From positions 3,706,847 to 3,770,846 of the forward strand of contig NC_082599.1 in the NCBI RefSeq assembly GCF_030936135.1: a stretch of 64,000 bases of DNA. The letters are read 5' to 3'. The notes below the pieces were generated by a model. It worked only from the letters and a program-made list of their open reading frames with translations. It had not been told where the DNA came from and searched no databases. This stretch comes from Gavia stellata. Its lineage: Eukaryota > Chordata > Aves > Gaviiformes > Gaviidae. The first letter of the stretch is position 1. The number at the start of each line of letters is the position of its first letter. A program made the position numbers and the translations under genes. This document shows positions 24,803-54,649 of the stretch, piece after piece.

Positions 24803-27800
24803 TGATTCAGTCCTTCCACTTGCAACCTCTTTGGTAACAGTCATAACACTTCCAGACTGGGAGAACGCAGTGGAAAGGCCCAACTCTGACCTCTCACCAC
24901 TTTCAGAGCTCAGCAACCCCTAATGTGCCTTGGTGAGAGGCCAAAAGCAGGTTTCAAAGCATGGCCAAGGACCTGGCCTCTAGGGACAACCCAACACAGC
25001 CTACCGTGACTCGTCCGGGTGGCCCAGAGAGCAGCCCCAGCACTCCCAGGCAGAAGACGGCTCGGGAAGGGGATGCATGTTGGGCCTTTGGTGCTGAGGC
25101 TGACTGTGAGCTGTGCCCTGGAAGGCAGCTTTGATGCACCTCTTGGGACCTCCCGGACATTGGCCAACAAGGCTGTCAACAAAGCAAGACTCACCCATTC
25201 CTGCGGTTGGCAATGACTTGCCCCAGTTGGCCCCACGCTGATGGACTAACCTGACCGTCTCGGCCTCCCCCTCATCACACCATCCCAAAGAGAGTAACTG
25301 CTGTACTTGGCGTTAAAGATAAACATATATTGATTACACATGGTCATTAAAAAAAAAAAAAGTAATAATAATAATACATTTCCTAGAACATTACTTAAGA
25401 CGCTTCCGAAAAGCATCCAAGCTTCCCCTTCCCTCCCCGCCTTCCCTTATCTATACAGAATAAAGTGCTTTGTTTAGTTTGTTCACACTAGTAGAGCCAC
25501 CGATACACTCTTAACTTGGCATGTTTGGGCAACCGATACTGAATGCCATAAAATAATACAGAGCCAAACACCAGGCATGAGAAACTAGTTTTGAGGCAAG
25601 TGCTTAGGGTTTCATTCGTTTCCTTCAAGTTCCATGCTACGGAGGTTTTCTTATTCCTTTTCTTTTTTTCCTTTTTTTAATTATTATTTTCTTCCCTTGC
25701 AAGTTCGACCCAACTCCCGTCGTGGTTACGTGTCACTAGGCAGGGCTGCGTGTGGGGAAGCTCTCTCCGTCCATGTGAACAAAGGGCGTCTGTCTGTCCG
25801 TCCTTCCCTCTCAACTTCAGGCAAACCAAGAGTTTAATCAGTGGAGTTGTCTAGCAGCGGATGCTCGTCTCTATTGCACTGTCACAGCCGTTCCCACCCG
25901 TCAGCCGTCCATCCATCCATCACCTTCCCACCGCGCTGAGGTTATGGCTGTGGTCCGAAGGGCCAGCTGTGCCTCATGGGCATTATGAGGCTAACTGGTC
26001 TGTGCTACCAGGCTCCTGGGATATACAAACCAAAAATAACCCTCCCCACATAACTCCCTCCCTCCCCAGAGTTCAAATGAAGGGGGAAAAAAAATTCAAA
26101 TTCAGAAAGGTCTGGGGTTAGGCGCGTGGGCAGAGTTGCCAGCTGAATGTTGCGTTGCGGCATATTCATGAACTGCGTAATGGAAATCAAGCCCCTCTCC
26201 ACCCTCACGGTCTGTCGAAGAAGGGATGTGAGAGATTAAGGTGCAAGAGTTAAACAAAAAAAAAAAATTTTTTTAAAATTAAAATAAAATATAAAAAGCT
26301 TGAAAACAACAGATCCAAGTCCCCCGCCCCCCACCCCGTCTAACCCAACGGGTGCCAAAGGGGCTGACCGGGATGGATGTGGGACGAGACACTGCGGAAG
26401 CGACTCGTTTGAGCTCTTAGTACGTTAACGAAAACCAGACATGAAGAGACACATTGGGGCCGAGTAAGGGTGTAGACAAAAGGGCTCGGAGGCCACGTAG
26501 GACTCCTAGGAACTGCCCAGGCCTTGGAGAGGGGAGGGAGCAGCAGGGATCTGGTTCTCCAAAGTGCTGTGTGCATGGTCACATCTCGACGTCTCCAAGT
26601 GGCTCTCTGGGCAGGCTCTTGAAGGGGATCGGACATGGCTGGGATCAGTCGCCGGGCTTTCCACTGGGCTTCTAGCCTCAACAAGGAGCTCTCATCTCGC
26701 AGTGACGTCCAACCAGGACAGGTCCTCACTGGGAGAGGATGAACTGGGACAGGGACAGGGAAAGCCACCTCCAGGTACAAGGGAACACATGTTGGCAGGG
26801 AGTTTGCTTGGGGGGAGATGTCTACTAGCCAGGCAGGCTGATAGGCTCCATCACAGAAGATCCTATAGGCAAGGTGAGTCCTCCTCAGGGTGCAGTACTC
26901 CCATCCCATGTCAAGGCTGTGTGAGGGAAAAGAAATGCAAGGGAGCCCAAGGGGACGGGGTCTGGGAGGCAGCGGAGGAGGAGACAGCATGGACTACTCT
27001 ACTGAGGCCCTCCAACACCTCCAAGGATATCACTGAAGGCTTCTCTAAAGCAATTGTCTTCCAGTCTGGGTCATGGTCCCTTCAGAAAGCCAATGGCTCC
27101 AAGAGCTGAGTGCCCACATCCCTCAGAGGTGCGTGTTTGACTTTGCACCATCCCAACAAGCCCCAGGGTCATGGAAGAAGGAGACTGAAGAAGCCTTTGG
27201 TACCTATCTGAGAAGGCCAATATGGCAAGGCAGCTCTGCCATAGCATCCTCCCTTTGCTCAAAGCAGATGGAGATGAGGGTAAGCTCACTGGTACTGACT
27301 GTGGTGCCAGGGGTCCACAGGATCCCAGCCAACACGAGGATGAAAAGCAATTTGTTGCTCCAACATGCTAACATCCACAAGAGCAGCCAGCTTTCCAGAG
27401 ATCTCAGGCATGGGGAGGCACCACTCAGCAGGAGGGGACACCAGTCACCTAACCCATCACCTCAAACAGCACTCAGAAGAACAGTGGGTGCTCCCCTGTC
27501 CTGTCCCTACCAGGATAACGCTCCTGCATGTCCCCAGTCAGCAAACCCCTTGAGCACGTGGCTGAATCCTCCCGGCTCTGCAAGGGACAGCCTCAACGCT
27601 GCCCAAGTGCTTTGCTGATTTGGTCCAGCAGACGAAGCACCAAGACTTTTGCAGAGCCAGATGTGGCTCACTGTCCCCAGCACCCTGCCATCATCCAGAC
27701 TGAGGTGCAAATGAGAAAGGGCTCCTGCAGCCCACTCAGTGTCCTCTCTTCCTTCTTGCCTGCCAACAGCCCTGTTTACCACCTCCTCCATGACCTGACC

Positions 27801-28366
27801 CATATCTGCAGGCATCCATAGCACTGGTCTTGGGAGCAAGGCATTGGCAATAACACACCCCATCTCTTGGCCAACACCCCTCCGCCCATGCTGGATGCTC
27901 TGCAGCTCTCCTCAACACTTCCCTGGGCAGGGAGACCACACAGCCACGGTCAGGCCAATGCACGACACCCCGAGGCAAAGCACAGCAGCAAGAGACCCAT
28001 CTTGGATCCCAGCGTCCAACAAAAAGGTGAGAGCAAAGCCTTTCTCTTCTCCTCCTCCGGCAGCATGAAGCAAGCCTGAATAAGTGAAACCAAAGACCAG
28101 CTCAACTTCAACAATGTGGCCAGAGAAGCTCTAACCAATGCCGCGGGGCATCACCAAACCAACCACAGCCCTCACTGGTCCCCTCTGGTCCCCCCAAGCC
28201 AGGGCAGGGCAACAGCTGCCAACCCCATGGGGAGAGGTAAAGCTTGGGAGAGTGACATGGGCAGCAAGCTGGAGGATGGGATGTAGTCATCAGGCTGAAC
28301 ACAGCCTTGCTTTAGCTCTAAACCTTGCAATGGGACCCAACCTCGAGCTCACGCATCGGTCAGGGG

Positions 28367-28372
28367 TTTATT
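28367..28372 (-). promoter_or_regulatory. ZBTB47: Candidate proximal ZBTB47 polyadenylation signal
   Basis: The first minus-strand AATAAA after the ZBTB47 stop, which would give a 3' UTR of about 1 kb. Confidence 0.4.
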
Positions 28373-29326
28373 CGAATTGTTAAGGCACTATTCTGGGCTG
28401 ATTCTGCCAAGAAATGGCGATGTCCCACTCCTCCGTCCCGGGTTGCCGTGAAGCCACCCTCCCACCGGTCCCAAGGCCATCTGAGCTCTCCCAGGGACAC
28501 CTTACCAACTCCAGAGCATCCCCAGGAGCCCAGCTCCTGCTGGGATTAGCAGAAAGAACACACCAGAGCCCGGCTCCCTCAGGGAACCCCAGAAATGAAC
28601 CAGCAGCGAGCTGCTGAAGCCCCGAGATGCAATTCCGCCAGTGTTTGTGCTTTCGCCTATCGGGGAAGAAAACCTGTCGCCGGGAAGGAAGACGCAGCGA
28701 GGGCTGCTAACGAGAGCGGGCTGACGGCTTTCCAATGGGGACATCTGCTCGCTTGCTGCAGGCCACCAGGGCTGGCAGACGGGACTGGCGGGGGCTCCTC
28801 TGCGGTGCCCACCTTTCAATCTCTTGGGAAAAGAGCCTGAATTGAAAGACCAGCTTTACAGTACAGGGATTCAAGCACCACTAGCTAGATTTCGGCTTAT
28901 TATAAATATTGAAGTGCCGGCAGGCATTCATTCGGCTAGCGAGCGGGTACGTGACACCGGCGCGCTCAACCCTGGACGGTGCAGCATCCTGCTCCTCTGA
29001 GCCCTGCCAGCATCCCGGCACGAAGATGAAGCTGATGCGCAGGAAGATGAAACGGAGAGCGACGCCTTTTACCTACACCCTTACGGACGGACGGCGGTTC
29101 CCCCCGCAACATCCATGCTCCTTGGGTGGGGGCTTCCTCCTGCTCCCCCTCTTCGCAGAGAATGATGGGTGAGAAAAAGGAAAAAAAAAAATAACAAACA
29201 CCCAAAACAACCCCAAAACGAGGAGGAAGGGGGGTAGAGAGCAAGCGAAGCCTTGGCTCCCCGGTGGGGGCGTGTTCCCGAAGGGCAGAGCAGTCCATGC
29301 GGGTGCATGGCTGGGGTGGGGGGCAC

Positions 29327-46089
<16,763 letters not shown>

Positions 46090-46204
46090 TTTGATGCAAA
46101 GGTCTCCGCGCAAAGGAGTCCCGGTCCTCCTCCGCTTGCCTGGGGTTTTTGCTCTCCATGAAAAAAAAAGAAATGTTGGGTTGGGTGGTTTGCTGGGTTG
46201 GTTG

Positions 46205-46490
46205 CTGCTTTTTTTTTTTTTTTTGCCTTTCTTTTTTGGCTGGCTTTTTTGCCTTTTTTTTTTTTTTTTTTTCTGACTTTTGGAGGAGGGGGGGGGAGGA
46301 AATTACCGCGCCGCCGCTGCCAGCCCTGCTTGCATCCCCCGTCCCTCTTTTCCTTTTTTTTTTCGGCCCCTCCCTTTTTCCTCCTTTTTTTTTTTTTCCT
46401 CTCCCCCCTTTTTTCTTTCTCCCCCCCCCCCTTTTTTTTTTTTTCCTCCTTTTTCCTCCTTTTTCCCCTTTCCTCTCCTCCTCCTCTTCA
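46205..46490. repeat. Polypyrimidine (T/C) tract
   Basis: Nearly continuous T and C on the plus strand, with several T-runs of 8 to about 17 bases, interrupted by short GC-rich words at about 46280-46320. On the transcribed strand of ZBTB47 it reads as A/G. Phe/Pro- or Lys/Arg/Gly-rich open frames through it are artefacts. Confidence 0.85.
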
Positions 46491-46585
46491 CCTCATCCTG
46501 CCCATCGCCATGTTAGCCCCTTTTAGGAAGACGGAGGAATGCGGAGCGGCGGCGGCTCCGGCTGCCAAGAGCCCGAGGGCCGCTG

Positions 46586-46590
46586 ATTGG
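46586..46590 (-). promoter_or_regulatory. ZBTB47: CCAAT box (NF-Y type), candidate ZBTB47 promoter
   Basis: The minus strand reads CTCCAATCAGCG, a good NF-Y core in CpG-rich DNA about 500 bp upstream of the ATG. A TTTAAA at 46624-46629 lies on the far side, so it is not in the usual TATA position relative to this box. Confidence 0.45.
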
Positions 46591-46675
46591 AGCCGCCGCA
46601 TCAGATGGGGCCGCGGCTGCCCCTTTAAAGGCACAGGCTCCCGCCGCCGCCACGCCGCCCACGCGCGGCCCGCCC

Positions 46676-46700
46676 CACGCGTGACACCCCCCCACGCGTG
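46676..46700. promoter_or_regulatory. ZBTB47: Two CACGCGTG palindromes in a 17-bp duplication
   Basis: CACGCGTG at 46676-46683 and again at 46693-46700, each followed by ACACCCC. The half site CACGCG is the class-C type sequence bound by HES/HEY repressors. Occupancy is inference. Confidence 0.4.
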
Positions 46701-49359
46701 ACACCCCCTCCCCGAACCCCATCCCCCGGTTACAGCCGCCTCCGCGGCACGGCATCCCCCGGGAGCATCGCTCTACCCCACTGGGGGAAACTGAGGCACG
46801 CGGAGGCCCCCCCCCCCCCCCCAACCCCCACCCCCAATTTGGGGAGTCGTGGGGTAACGTCGGTGTTATTAAAAAAGGGGATTTTTTTGGAGCGCTCTCC
46901 CGCTGCGGGGAGGAAATGGGGATCCCGCAGATCTGGGGTGGGGGGATAAGGCACATTTGGGTTTAGGAGGGGGGTGTGGTGGGGGGCCCTGCTAGGGCTC
47001 CCCCCAAACCCCCCCCCCAGGGCCCCAGGAGGTGAAGCGTGGGGCACAACCAGCCCCCACCCCCCAAAAAATAAAGCAGGGCTTCATTATTTTGCCCCCA
47101 GCTCTGCTTGGATCTCCCCAAGCCCGAGCAGGGTGGGGAGTTGTAGCATCTCAATGCCCCCCCAGCCTTGGCCGGGGGCCGGGTCCCCCCAAAACCCTCC
47201 TGCTGGGGACCGAGGGGGCAAAGCTGGAGCAGCCCCAGGGTGTCCGAGCGGGCACCATGCCTGGTCCCGCGGTGCTCCCATGCCTCTGACACGGGGACCC
47301 ATCGGCGCTGGGCCCCACCAGAGCAGGAGAAGACCCCTGAGGCGCCCAACCGAGGCTCATCGGGATGGCGACCACCTCCCAGACCCGCTTCTGCCCCCAC
47401 CATTCGTGCAGACGCCATCCAAAATGTCAAGAGCAAATGAATTCTCTTCTGCCACCCTCAAAGCAGAGAAACACAACGGCTCCAAATGGCATCGGCCACG
47501 CAACAGCGGGGCTGGGGGTGTCCCCGGAGCCCCCAGGCTGCTCCAACTTCATCCCACCTTCCCGGCTCTTTTCCTTTTCCTAACCACTCCCTTTTGCAGA
47601 CATAAATGTGGTAACGTCTTGCACTTGTTTAGACTCTGCTTCGGTTGCCGTGCGCAGTAACTTCTTCCAGATGTGTACGGCTCTTTGCATAATGTCGCCG
47701 TAGCCACGTCCTGCCTGCGCTGGGTTTATTTAATTTTTTTTTTTTTTTTAATGCCCTTTCTTGCTCTCAACCCTGTTCTGCTCTATAGGAAAAAATCCTG
47801 GCCGACGCCACCAGCACCTCTCCCCTATCAGAAAGCTTTTCGTGAGATGAGTGTTTGGCCCGTCCAGCATGTCTCCTACCCTGGAAACATTTCCAAAAGC
47901 TACATAAGCTCCTGGAAAACACCCGACTGACACGCAGCCAGCGCCGGGGTGAGGGTGAGATGAGGCCAGAGGTGGGAGCCGGAGATTTAAGCTCTGCTCT
48001 GGAGCCCAAATCCCTGAGGCACCTTCATGGATGCGGCAGAGGGGACCAGGTTGCTCCAGAGCTTGGAGCCCTCATAGCTCTGAAGCACACAGGTCTGCGG
48101 GGATGGTCAAAGCCCTGATGCCACTCTGTTGGGCTGGCCATGAGGTCCTTGCCTGTTGGGGTATGCTGAGCCCACCTCTCACATGGGGACTTGGCCTTTG
48201 CCAGCCGCAGTTTTTCCTTCCTGATGCAGGAGAAGCTCTTCCCACAGTGGCCGTTGCCACCAATGCAAGGAGAAATGTCCTGGAAGGGGCACAACCAATG
48301 ACACGTTTGGGTGAAACACTTTATTTGACCCGAGTGACTACAGCAACGTTCCTAAGAGACGAAACACACGTGGTTTCGTTGGCCACATCTACCCACAGGC
48401 TCACTGAAACAGCTTCCCGAAGCTCCCAGCAAATCCCACCCAACCACGTTTGGTGGGATCCCACCCAACCTGGTTTGGTGGCTTTGCTGCGCAGGACAGG
48501 CAAGTTGGTCTTGCGTGTGACCGATGCAGCGCAGGGGCTGTCCTAACCCACTCAGACCACCTCTTCTCCTGCTCCTCATCCCACCGTGCCAGGGCCAAGC
48601 AGGGTGAGACGCAAGATGCTTCCTCGTAGGTTAAGGTTAATGGGGCACATGGACAACTGATCTTTTGTGGGAGCTTCTTTTCTTCAGCTGCTGGGATTTC
48701 TGAAAGGGGGTAACTCCAAGCTATCAGTGTCTTCATGCAAAGATGTGGAAGGTCTGGAGTCTTCCTGAGAGGTGGCTCTGCTGTATCTTGCATAGACACA
48801 TCACAGGGGAGAATGACCAACGAAAGGGTGATGGGGGTCCAGCTCACCACAGAGGGATCTGGAGGTCCAGCGTTCAGTTCAGTCGCTGTAGGGAACAGAT
48901 TCTCCAGCAAGAGGGAAGCTTTGGAGAAACTGGTAAATGAGGAGCACGTGGAGGGAGGCCCTGGTGACACGGGAGAAGTGCTGGGTCTCTTCCTCGCCTC
49001 TCTCCAGCAGTGTGGTGCCCACAAAAGGGACATCTCCTGTAGCTTTCCCTCTTCCTCTCTCTCGCTGGGCCATGAGCTGGAAACCCAGTGCCTCCCCAAG
49101 GTCATAAGGGGTCTTAAAACGAAGGACCAGTCACAACAATACAGGGACTGGAAAACATTTAGGGAAACCGGGAGAGGTTCATTATTTCCTTGGTATAACT
49201 GATCCCCAAGATTCAATTTACATTTCCATAGCTTCGGTCTTCTCCAGGAGAAGCGTCAGCGAGGACAAGGGACAAGAAAAAAGCTGATACCCTGTAATAG
49301 CTCAGACAGCTTTGAGTTTGTGAGGACCCACGCAAGAGCCCGGAGGTATTTATGATGTG

Positions 49360-49462
49360 TAGACGTGGCGCTTAGGGACATGGTTTAATTGTGGACTTGG
49401 TAGCGTCAGGTTAATGGTGATCTTAAGGATCTTTCCCAACCTCAGTGATTCTATGATTCCGT
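49360..49462 (+). mobile_element. CR1 LINE 3' tail
   Basis: About 100 bp ending GATCTTAAGGATCTTTCCCA, then ACCTCAGTGATTCTATGATT, the CR1 3' terminus. Confidence 0.8.
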
Positions 49463-51708
49463 GAAGAATCAAGTGGACCTGGAAGGGTATCTCCAAGGTG
49501 GTACCACATCCTCTCGCTGGCTGCGTTTGCCTGGGCTGGATTTACTGCTTTAAGTACAACAACCGTGCTCTGCTGAGCACCTTCTGTAGGCTGGAAGTCC
49601 CATAGATGCTCCAGGAGATGGTGTCCACCCTTCCTGAGGCAGCGCTGAGCCCCCAGCACGTCAGGGCATGCACGTGCTTGGGTAGAGCAGGAAGGGGAAG
49701 AGCCCTCCAGCTTGCCCTGGCCTCACCCACGGGACGTAGGATGGAGGCTGGGGACATGGTCAACCCTTTGGGGATGTCTCACGGGCTTGGCAACTGCTTT
49801 CCACTCAGCAGCTGGTTTTGTGAGCAGGCGTATGGATCATGGAAAAGAAGGGATCAAATCAGGCCAAGAGAGAGAGAAAGAAAAAAAAAAATAGGGAAAG
49901 CAAGAACATTCCTGGAGGCTCTCTGGCCTCTCTCCCTCCAACCTCCTGAGAGGAGGAGGGAGACAAAACAAAAGGCACAAGAAAAGAATGAGCCAAAGCA
50001 GCATTAACACGAGGGTTGCAAGGTCTAAAGCAAGCAGCGTCGTGATGCAACAGGGCAGGCCCCTTCCCAAAAGCCCGGCAGCTCTCGGAGGACCCGGGGG
50101 TCCTGCAGAAAACGCTGCCCTTTTATGGCCAGGCGAGGAGGGCCGTGGCACGGGAGCCTGCCCTACTAAGGGAAAACGTCTCCCGCTTAAGTGTTTGCAA
50201 TGAGAACACCCACAGCGTGAGTATAGACAAGCTCTCAAAGGATGCCTGAAATACTGCTGCTTCGCGTTGACCCCAATTCTTCTTTTTTTTTTTTTATTTT
50301 AAGGTTTTTTTCTCCCCCCCCTTCTTTGATTTCTCACTTCTGCCTCCAAACTGGGAAAAAATAATAAATTAAAAACACCAGAAAAGTCATTACGCCGGCA
50401 GGGCTGGCTGGTTTCAGGTGACACCCTCACATCAGGGTGTGGGGATCAGGTTCAGAAAGGTCGTCCGAGGACACGGGTGAAGCCCCCGAGCAGGCAGACC
50501 TTCGCGCGGAAGACGGTCTCCTTCCCACAGGCAGCTGCTGGCGGGCGAGCGGCGGCCGAGCCGGTGTTTATCCTCCCCTGCGCGGTGGAAGGGCTGCGAT
50601 CCAAGCTGGGGAAGACGTCATTACTCCACTCTTAAACACGACGGCACGTGCCAAGTTCATCCATCCGCCGCTGCAAATCACAGCCCGGGCTGACCCCGCA
50701 TCTCGCTGCCCGGGAAGGAGCCATCACCTCCTGAAGCTGCAAAATATACCTTGTCCCAAGACAGATGGTATCTTGCTTTTGAGGGATCACAAGTCCACTG
50801 GAAACAGCTTTTTCTCTTTGGTTGGCGGAGGCAGGGAGGGGAATCTACGTTGCAAATAAGACCCTGACCCATCAGAAAGCCCAGCGAAGCTCCTGAATTT
50901 TCTCTGTTTTTCATACACCTAGTAATTTGCCCAACCACAGGTATCTGCTGGATCCAGCAGCAGCTGGGTTTTAATTCTCAGAGGAGCTCCTATTGGATTC
51001 CAGGTCCTCTTTTCTACCAGTTTTGTAATAATCAGGTTTAATTTTATACGTGGTAATGCCAATATTAGGAAGTTTACTTACAACCCTTGAATTATAGCAC
51101 AGTGATGAGAAGATGCAAGTATTAAAGAAAAATTGCTTGGAGGAGGAAGGTGGAGGACCCCCCCCCCCCACTTCCAGATTCCCTGCAAAATATCTAGCTT
51201 ATTTTACCCCTAGAAAAGAAAGCGTAGGTTCGTGGATTTATGTTGGATGTTACAATGGTTCAATGTCTTGCTCAAAGCAGGGGGTTTCTCATCTTTTTAT
51301 TTCCTCACTGCTTGCTCAGCGCTCAATCCCAGGACGTGGACCAACGAGGAGCCTTAACCCGTATCATTCACAGCCCAACCACCTGCCCTGCTGCTGGACA
51401 CCAAGAAATACTTACTGGGTACCGAAAGCCATAGCGAGGTGAGGCTGTGATGTGTCGCTTCACACTGCCCGGCTCAGCATGGCTTTAGTCTCTTTGCATC
51501 TGTTGGGCGGTGTCGGTGTTGACAGACATCAGCTCATTAGCAGCGGGACTCGTTAGGATGGGTGCTGCAAAAACCTGGCCTGCTTGTCCCTGGGATGAGT
51601 TACAGCAGAGGACAGAGCATTGCCAGGTCTTCGTTTTGGGGGAAAAAGGGCTCATGTCGAGCATTACTTAACCATAGGTTTTAAGATCGAGGCCCCTGCA
51701 CTGGACGC

Positions 51709-51742
51709 ATCAAGCAAGCCAAGCCAAGCAAGCCAAGCCAAG
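51709..51742. repeat. CAAGC/CAAGCCAAG short tandem run
   Basis: CAAGCAAGCCAAGCCAAGCA repeated for about 34 bp. Confidence 0.75.
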
Positions 51743-52139
51743 TTGTCCTCGCTGCTGTTGCGTTGGAGAAACGATCTCTATTAAGAACTTGACTTGGCAG
51801 TTTCAACATTCTGGGGAAAGAAATATTTTTATTCTGCCACCAGGTCTTTCTCCAGCCATTATTGGCTACCGCTTTGCTACGTGATCAATTTAACTCCTGT
51901 TATATTCAGGGCACTGGACAAAAGTAAATTCAATAAAATGTAACCTTTTTTATCAAAAAGCATGTGGAGTCTATGTTCTAGGTGGGAAAACCACAGGATT
52001 TTATAACTTTTTTTTTTTTTAAAGCACTTGACAAGACCTTTAAAGAAACTAGGTTGCCACAGGACTGGAGAAAAGGTCCTTTTATTGCTCGAAAGCTGGT
52101 TAAAAGACAAGCAGCAAAAGGTAGGGCTTTAACAGTCAC

Positions 52140-53130
52140 TTTTCAGGATGGAAAGGAGTCCATGGTGTGGCTCACCAGAGACTGAGTGTGGGCTTTTTCA
52201 ACATCCTCATCAGCAATCTGGAGGAGTAAGAGCAGACCCACATCTCCATGTTTGCAGGCGAGCACTTCCAAGGTCATCAAGTGCCACACCGGTGGGAAGC
52301 AACTCCAGAAGGCTCTCAAAAAAAGAAAAAGCAGAGAAAAAAGTTTCAAATGAGCTTTGGTATAGGGATACATAAAGTCTGGAGGAAAAAGGTCTAAACC
52401 AGGCTTGTGCAATGCTGAGGTTGGAACCGGTAGCTAGAGCTGAGATCTTGGATTGCCACCAGCAGCTCTCCGAAATCACTGGCTCAGTGTGCAGCCAAGG
52501 TGTGTTCAAGGTGGCAGCCAAAAAGAAAAAGCCAAGAAATTGTTATTTCTCTGCCTTCCCTGAGCACGTCCAATGCTCAGGGCTTCGCTTTGCTGCTGCA
52601 GAAAACCCGGTGCATCCGCATTTCGACTACTGTGCGTAGTCCCGATCTCCAAGAGGAGTACGATGGTGTTGGAGAAGCAGAAAGAAGAACTAAAATGACT
52701 AGCGGGATGGGGCAGCTGCTTTACAAGGCGAGGTGAAAAAGTCAGGACCCTTCAACCTGGAGAAGGGAGGGCTGTTGGGACCTTATGAGCAAGGTACAGC
52801 AAATCGTGAAGGCAATGAATACAGTAAATGCAAAACTATTACTCAAATGAGTAGCAGCTCGGTTTAAAACAAATAAAGTTCTCATTTAGTCAGCAAGTTG
52901 GCGCAAGAGCCAAATACATTAACTGATTCAAAGAAGGGCTGAAGAAATTAATGGGCAATAGGTCTGCCAACAGGTATTAGAGAGAATCGGCAGGCTGGTG
53001 CCCACCAACGCCCATGATGCTGATCGTGGGAGAGCAGAGGGGAAGGAACTAAAGATACTGCCTTGCATGATCTCCTGAAATATTATCTCCTGTCACTACT
53101 GGAAAAGACTATTAGGCTAGATAAACTTAC
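52140..53130 (+). mobile_element. Old CR1-family LINE remnant
   Basis: The relic of the reverse-transcriptase end reads TTTTTCAACATCCTCATCAG then CAATCTGGAGG (family peptide FNIFINDL). It is followed further on by CATTTCGACTACTGTGCGTA, GTTGGAGAAGCAGAAAGAAG, CCTTCAACCTGGAGAAGG and a terminal GGCTAGATAAAC. Internal sequence is interrupted and badly diverged. It is non-coding. Confidence 0.7.
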
Positions 53131-54649
53131 AGGAAAATGGGGCAGTTTACTGGACCAGATTCTCCCAAATCCAGTGAGAGGTGCTTAGATCATTACTTTT
53201 CACCTCTAGACTTCATCAAGAACAAGCAATAAGCTTCAGTCCTTACCTGATCCATAGCTAAAGTGTACGTGAAACGGTTGCTGCATTGCATTGTGCAAAG
53301 TTAAGGACCAAACACCTGCGGCAGCTCAGAAATGCTTCGGTGTCACCCACAAGTCACATTTGCAGCGCAGCGATGGGTTTGCTTGTTGACGAGCCAGGTG
53401 TGAAAGCTGCACGGGTCTTCCCAGCACGGGGCTTGCAGTTCAAAGGCATCTTTACATATCAAAGGATAACGCGGTAAGAAACAGCATTTCATTAGTCAGG
53501 AAGTTATAAATTGGTATCTTGATTGAAATAATTATCAAGAATTACAGGAAATACCCGGAGATGCATTTATATTCAAGAGTCTCCAGGGAGTAGGGGAGAC
53601 TTCGCCCCAAACAGGAGTTTCTGCTCAGGAGCACGTCAAAATGAAGTCTCATCTCTCAGACCCACCACATTGGTCCTGCCTGATGGCTTCAGTCCTCGTT
53701 TCTGAGAGCTCGGTGGGACATCGGGAGTTGAGACCAAGTAAGTGCTAGATATTAACTGCTTCTTCTATATCAGTCTCCAACTTTGCTCTAACTTTTACCT
53801 GTTTTCGTAGGGGAAAAACCCCCATATTCTTACTTTTTCCTTAGATAATCTTGAGCCTGGAGTGGTTTTTAAGACTGGTACTCGGTGGAGTGGCAAAGCA
53901 GATACATCAGAACTGCATTAATTTCAAAGCCCCTTCACTCCCCTCTGGCTTTTGTGTCCCTGGAATCCATGGGGAACCTTTCCATCACGATAGGGGTATA
54001 AATTGGTAATGTGAAAGACAAGAAACCATTTTATTCAGTAAATACTCATACACAGAAAAAACAGTGATTTTTTCCTCCTCTGCCTAAGCCATGGAAAATA
54101 ATCCCCCAAACAAAAATGTCTCTAGGGTAAAGACCACATAGAAATAGTCTGGTTTATATTAGTGCTAAAGAAAAATATTAAACGCTGGTATCTGTGCTAG
54201 TATCCTCGATTCAAGGAGGAATTGTAGAAAGATACTCAGCAGAGAAGGTCACAGGGGTGAAGTGGAGGCCTGGAAAAGATGTCTTAGGGTGAAAAGCTCA
54301 GAGAGCGTGCACCATCACTCAGTTTTTCAAAGATAAAGTTACAGGGCGGGTTAGAAACACGGTCTCCAAGGGCAACTATGGAAAACAAGCAACGGACACC
54401 TTCAGCCAAGGTTTTGTAAGACCCGACATCCAGAAGCTCAAGTCAGACAAGCTGAAGTTCAAATTAAATTCAGACGCCAGCCCCTGCTCACGTCCCTGCA
54501 TCCCCAGCGCGGCCGCGCTGGCGTGGCTGGAAGAGGAAAGATGGTGGGGAGAGATGACCCGAAGCCGAAGAAAAGCAGTGCTGGAAGGAGGGAACGTCGC
54601 TCGGAGGAGTTATTTATGATCCGCCGGGAAACCGAAGAGATACACAGCC

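Larger units (their letters stand above)
24776..29326 (-). other. ZBTB47: ZBTB47 3' UTR and downstream sequence
   Basis: The UTR could end near 28.35 kb or continue to about 24.78 kb. Within it are an A/T-rich patch with ATA repeats (25345-25380) and an A/T-rich run at 26255-26300. The open frame on the minus strand at 26340-26990 (216 codons) resembles no family I know and is best treated as chance. Confidence 0.4.

Noticed and set aside
26340-26990. 216-codon frame on the minus strand
   Set aside because: Lies in sequence likely to be ZBTB47 3' UTR or downstream; it matches no family I know.
46149-46701. Phe/Pro-rich frames on the plus strand
   Set aside because: Translations of the T/C tract and not protein-like.
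48401-49216. 271-codon frame on the minus strand between ZBTB47 and NKTR
   Set aside because: No recognisable domain, low-complexity Ser/Pro composition, no promoter or splice support, and a known two-gene neighbourhood without an intervening gene.
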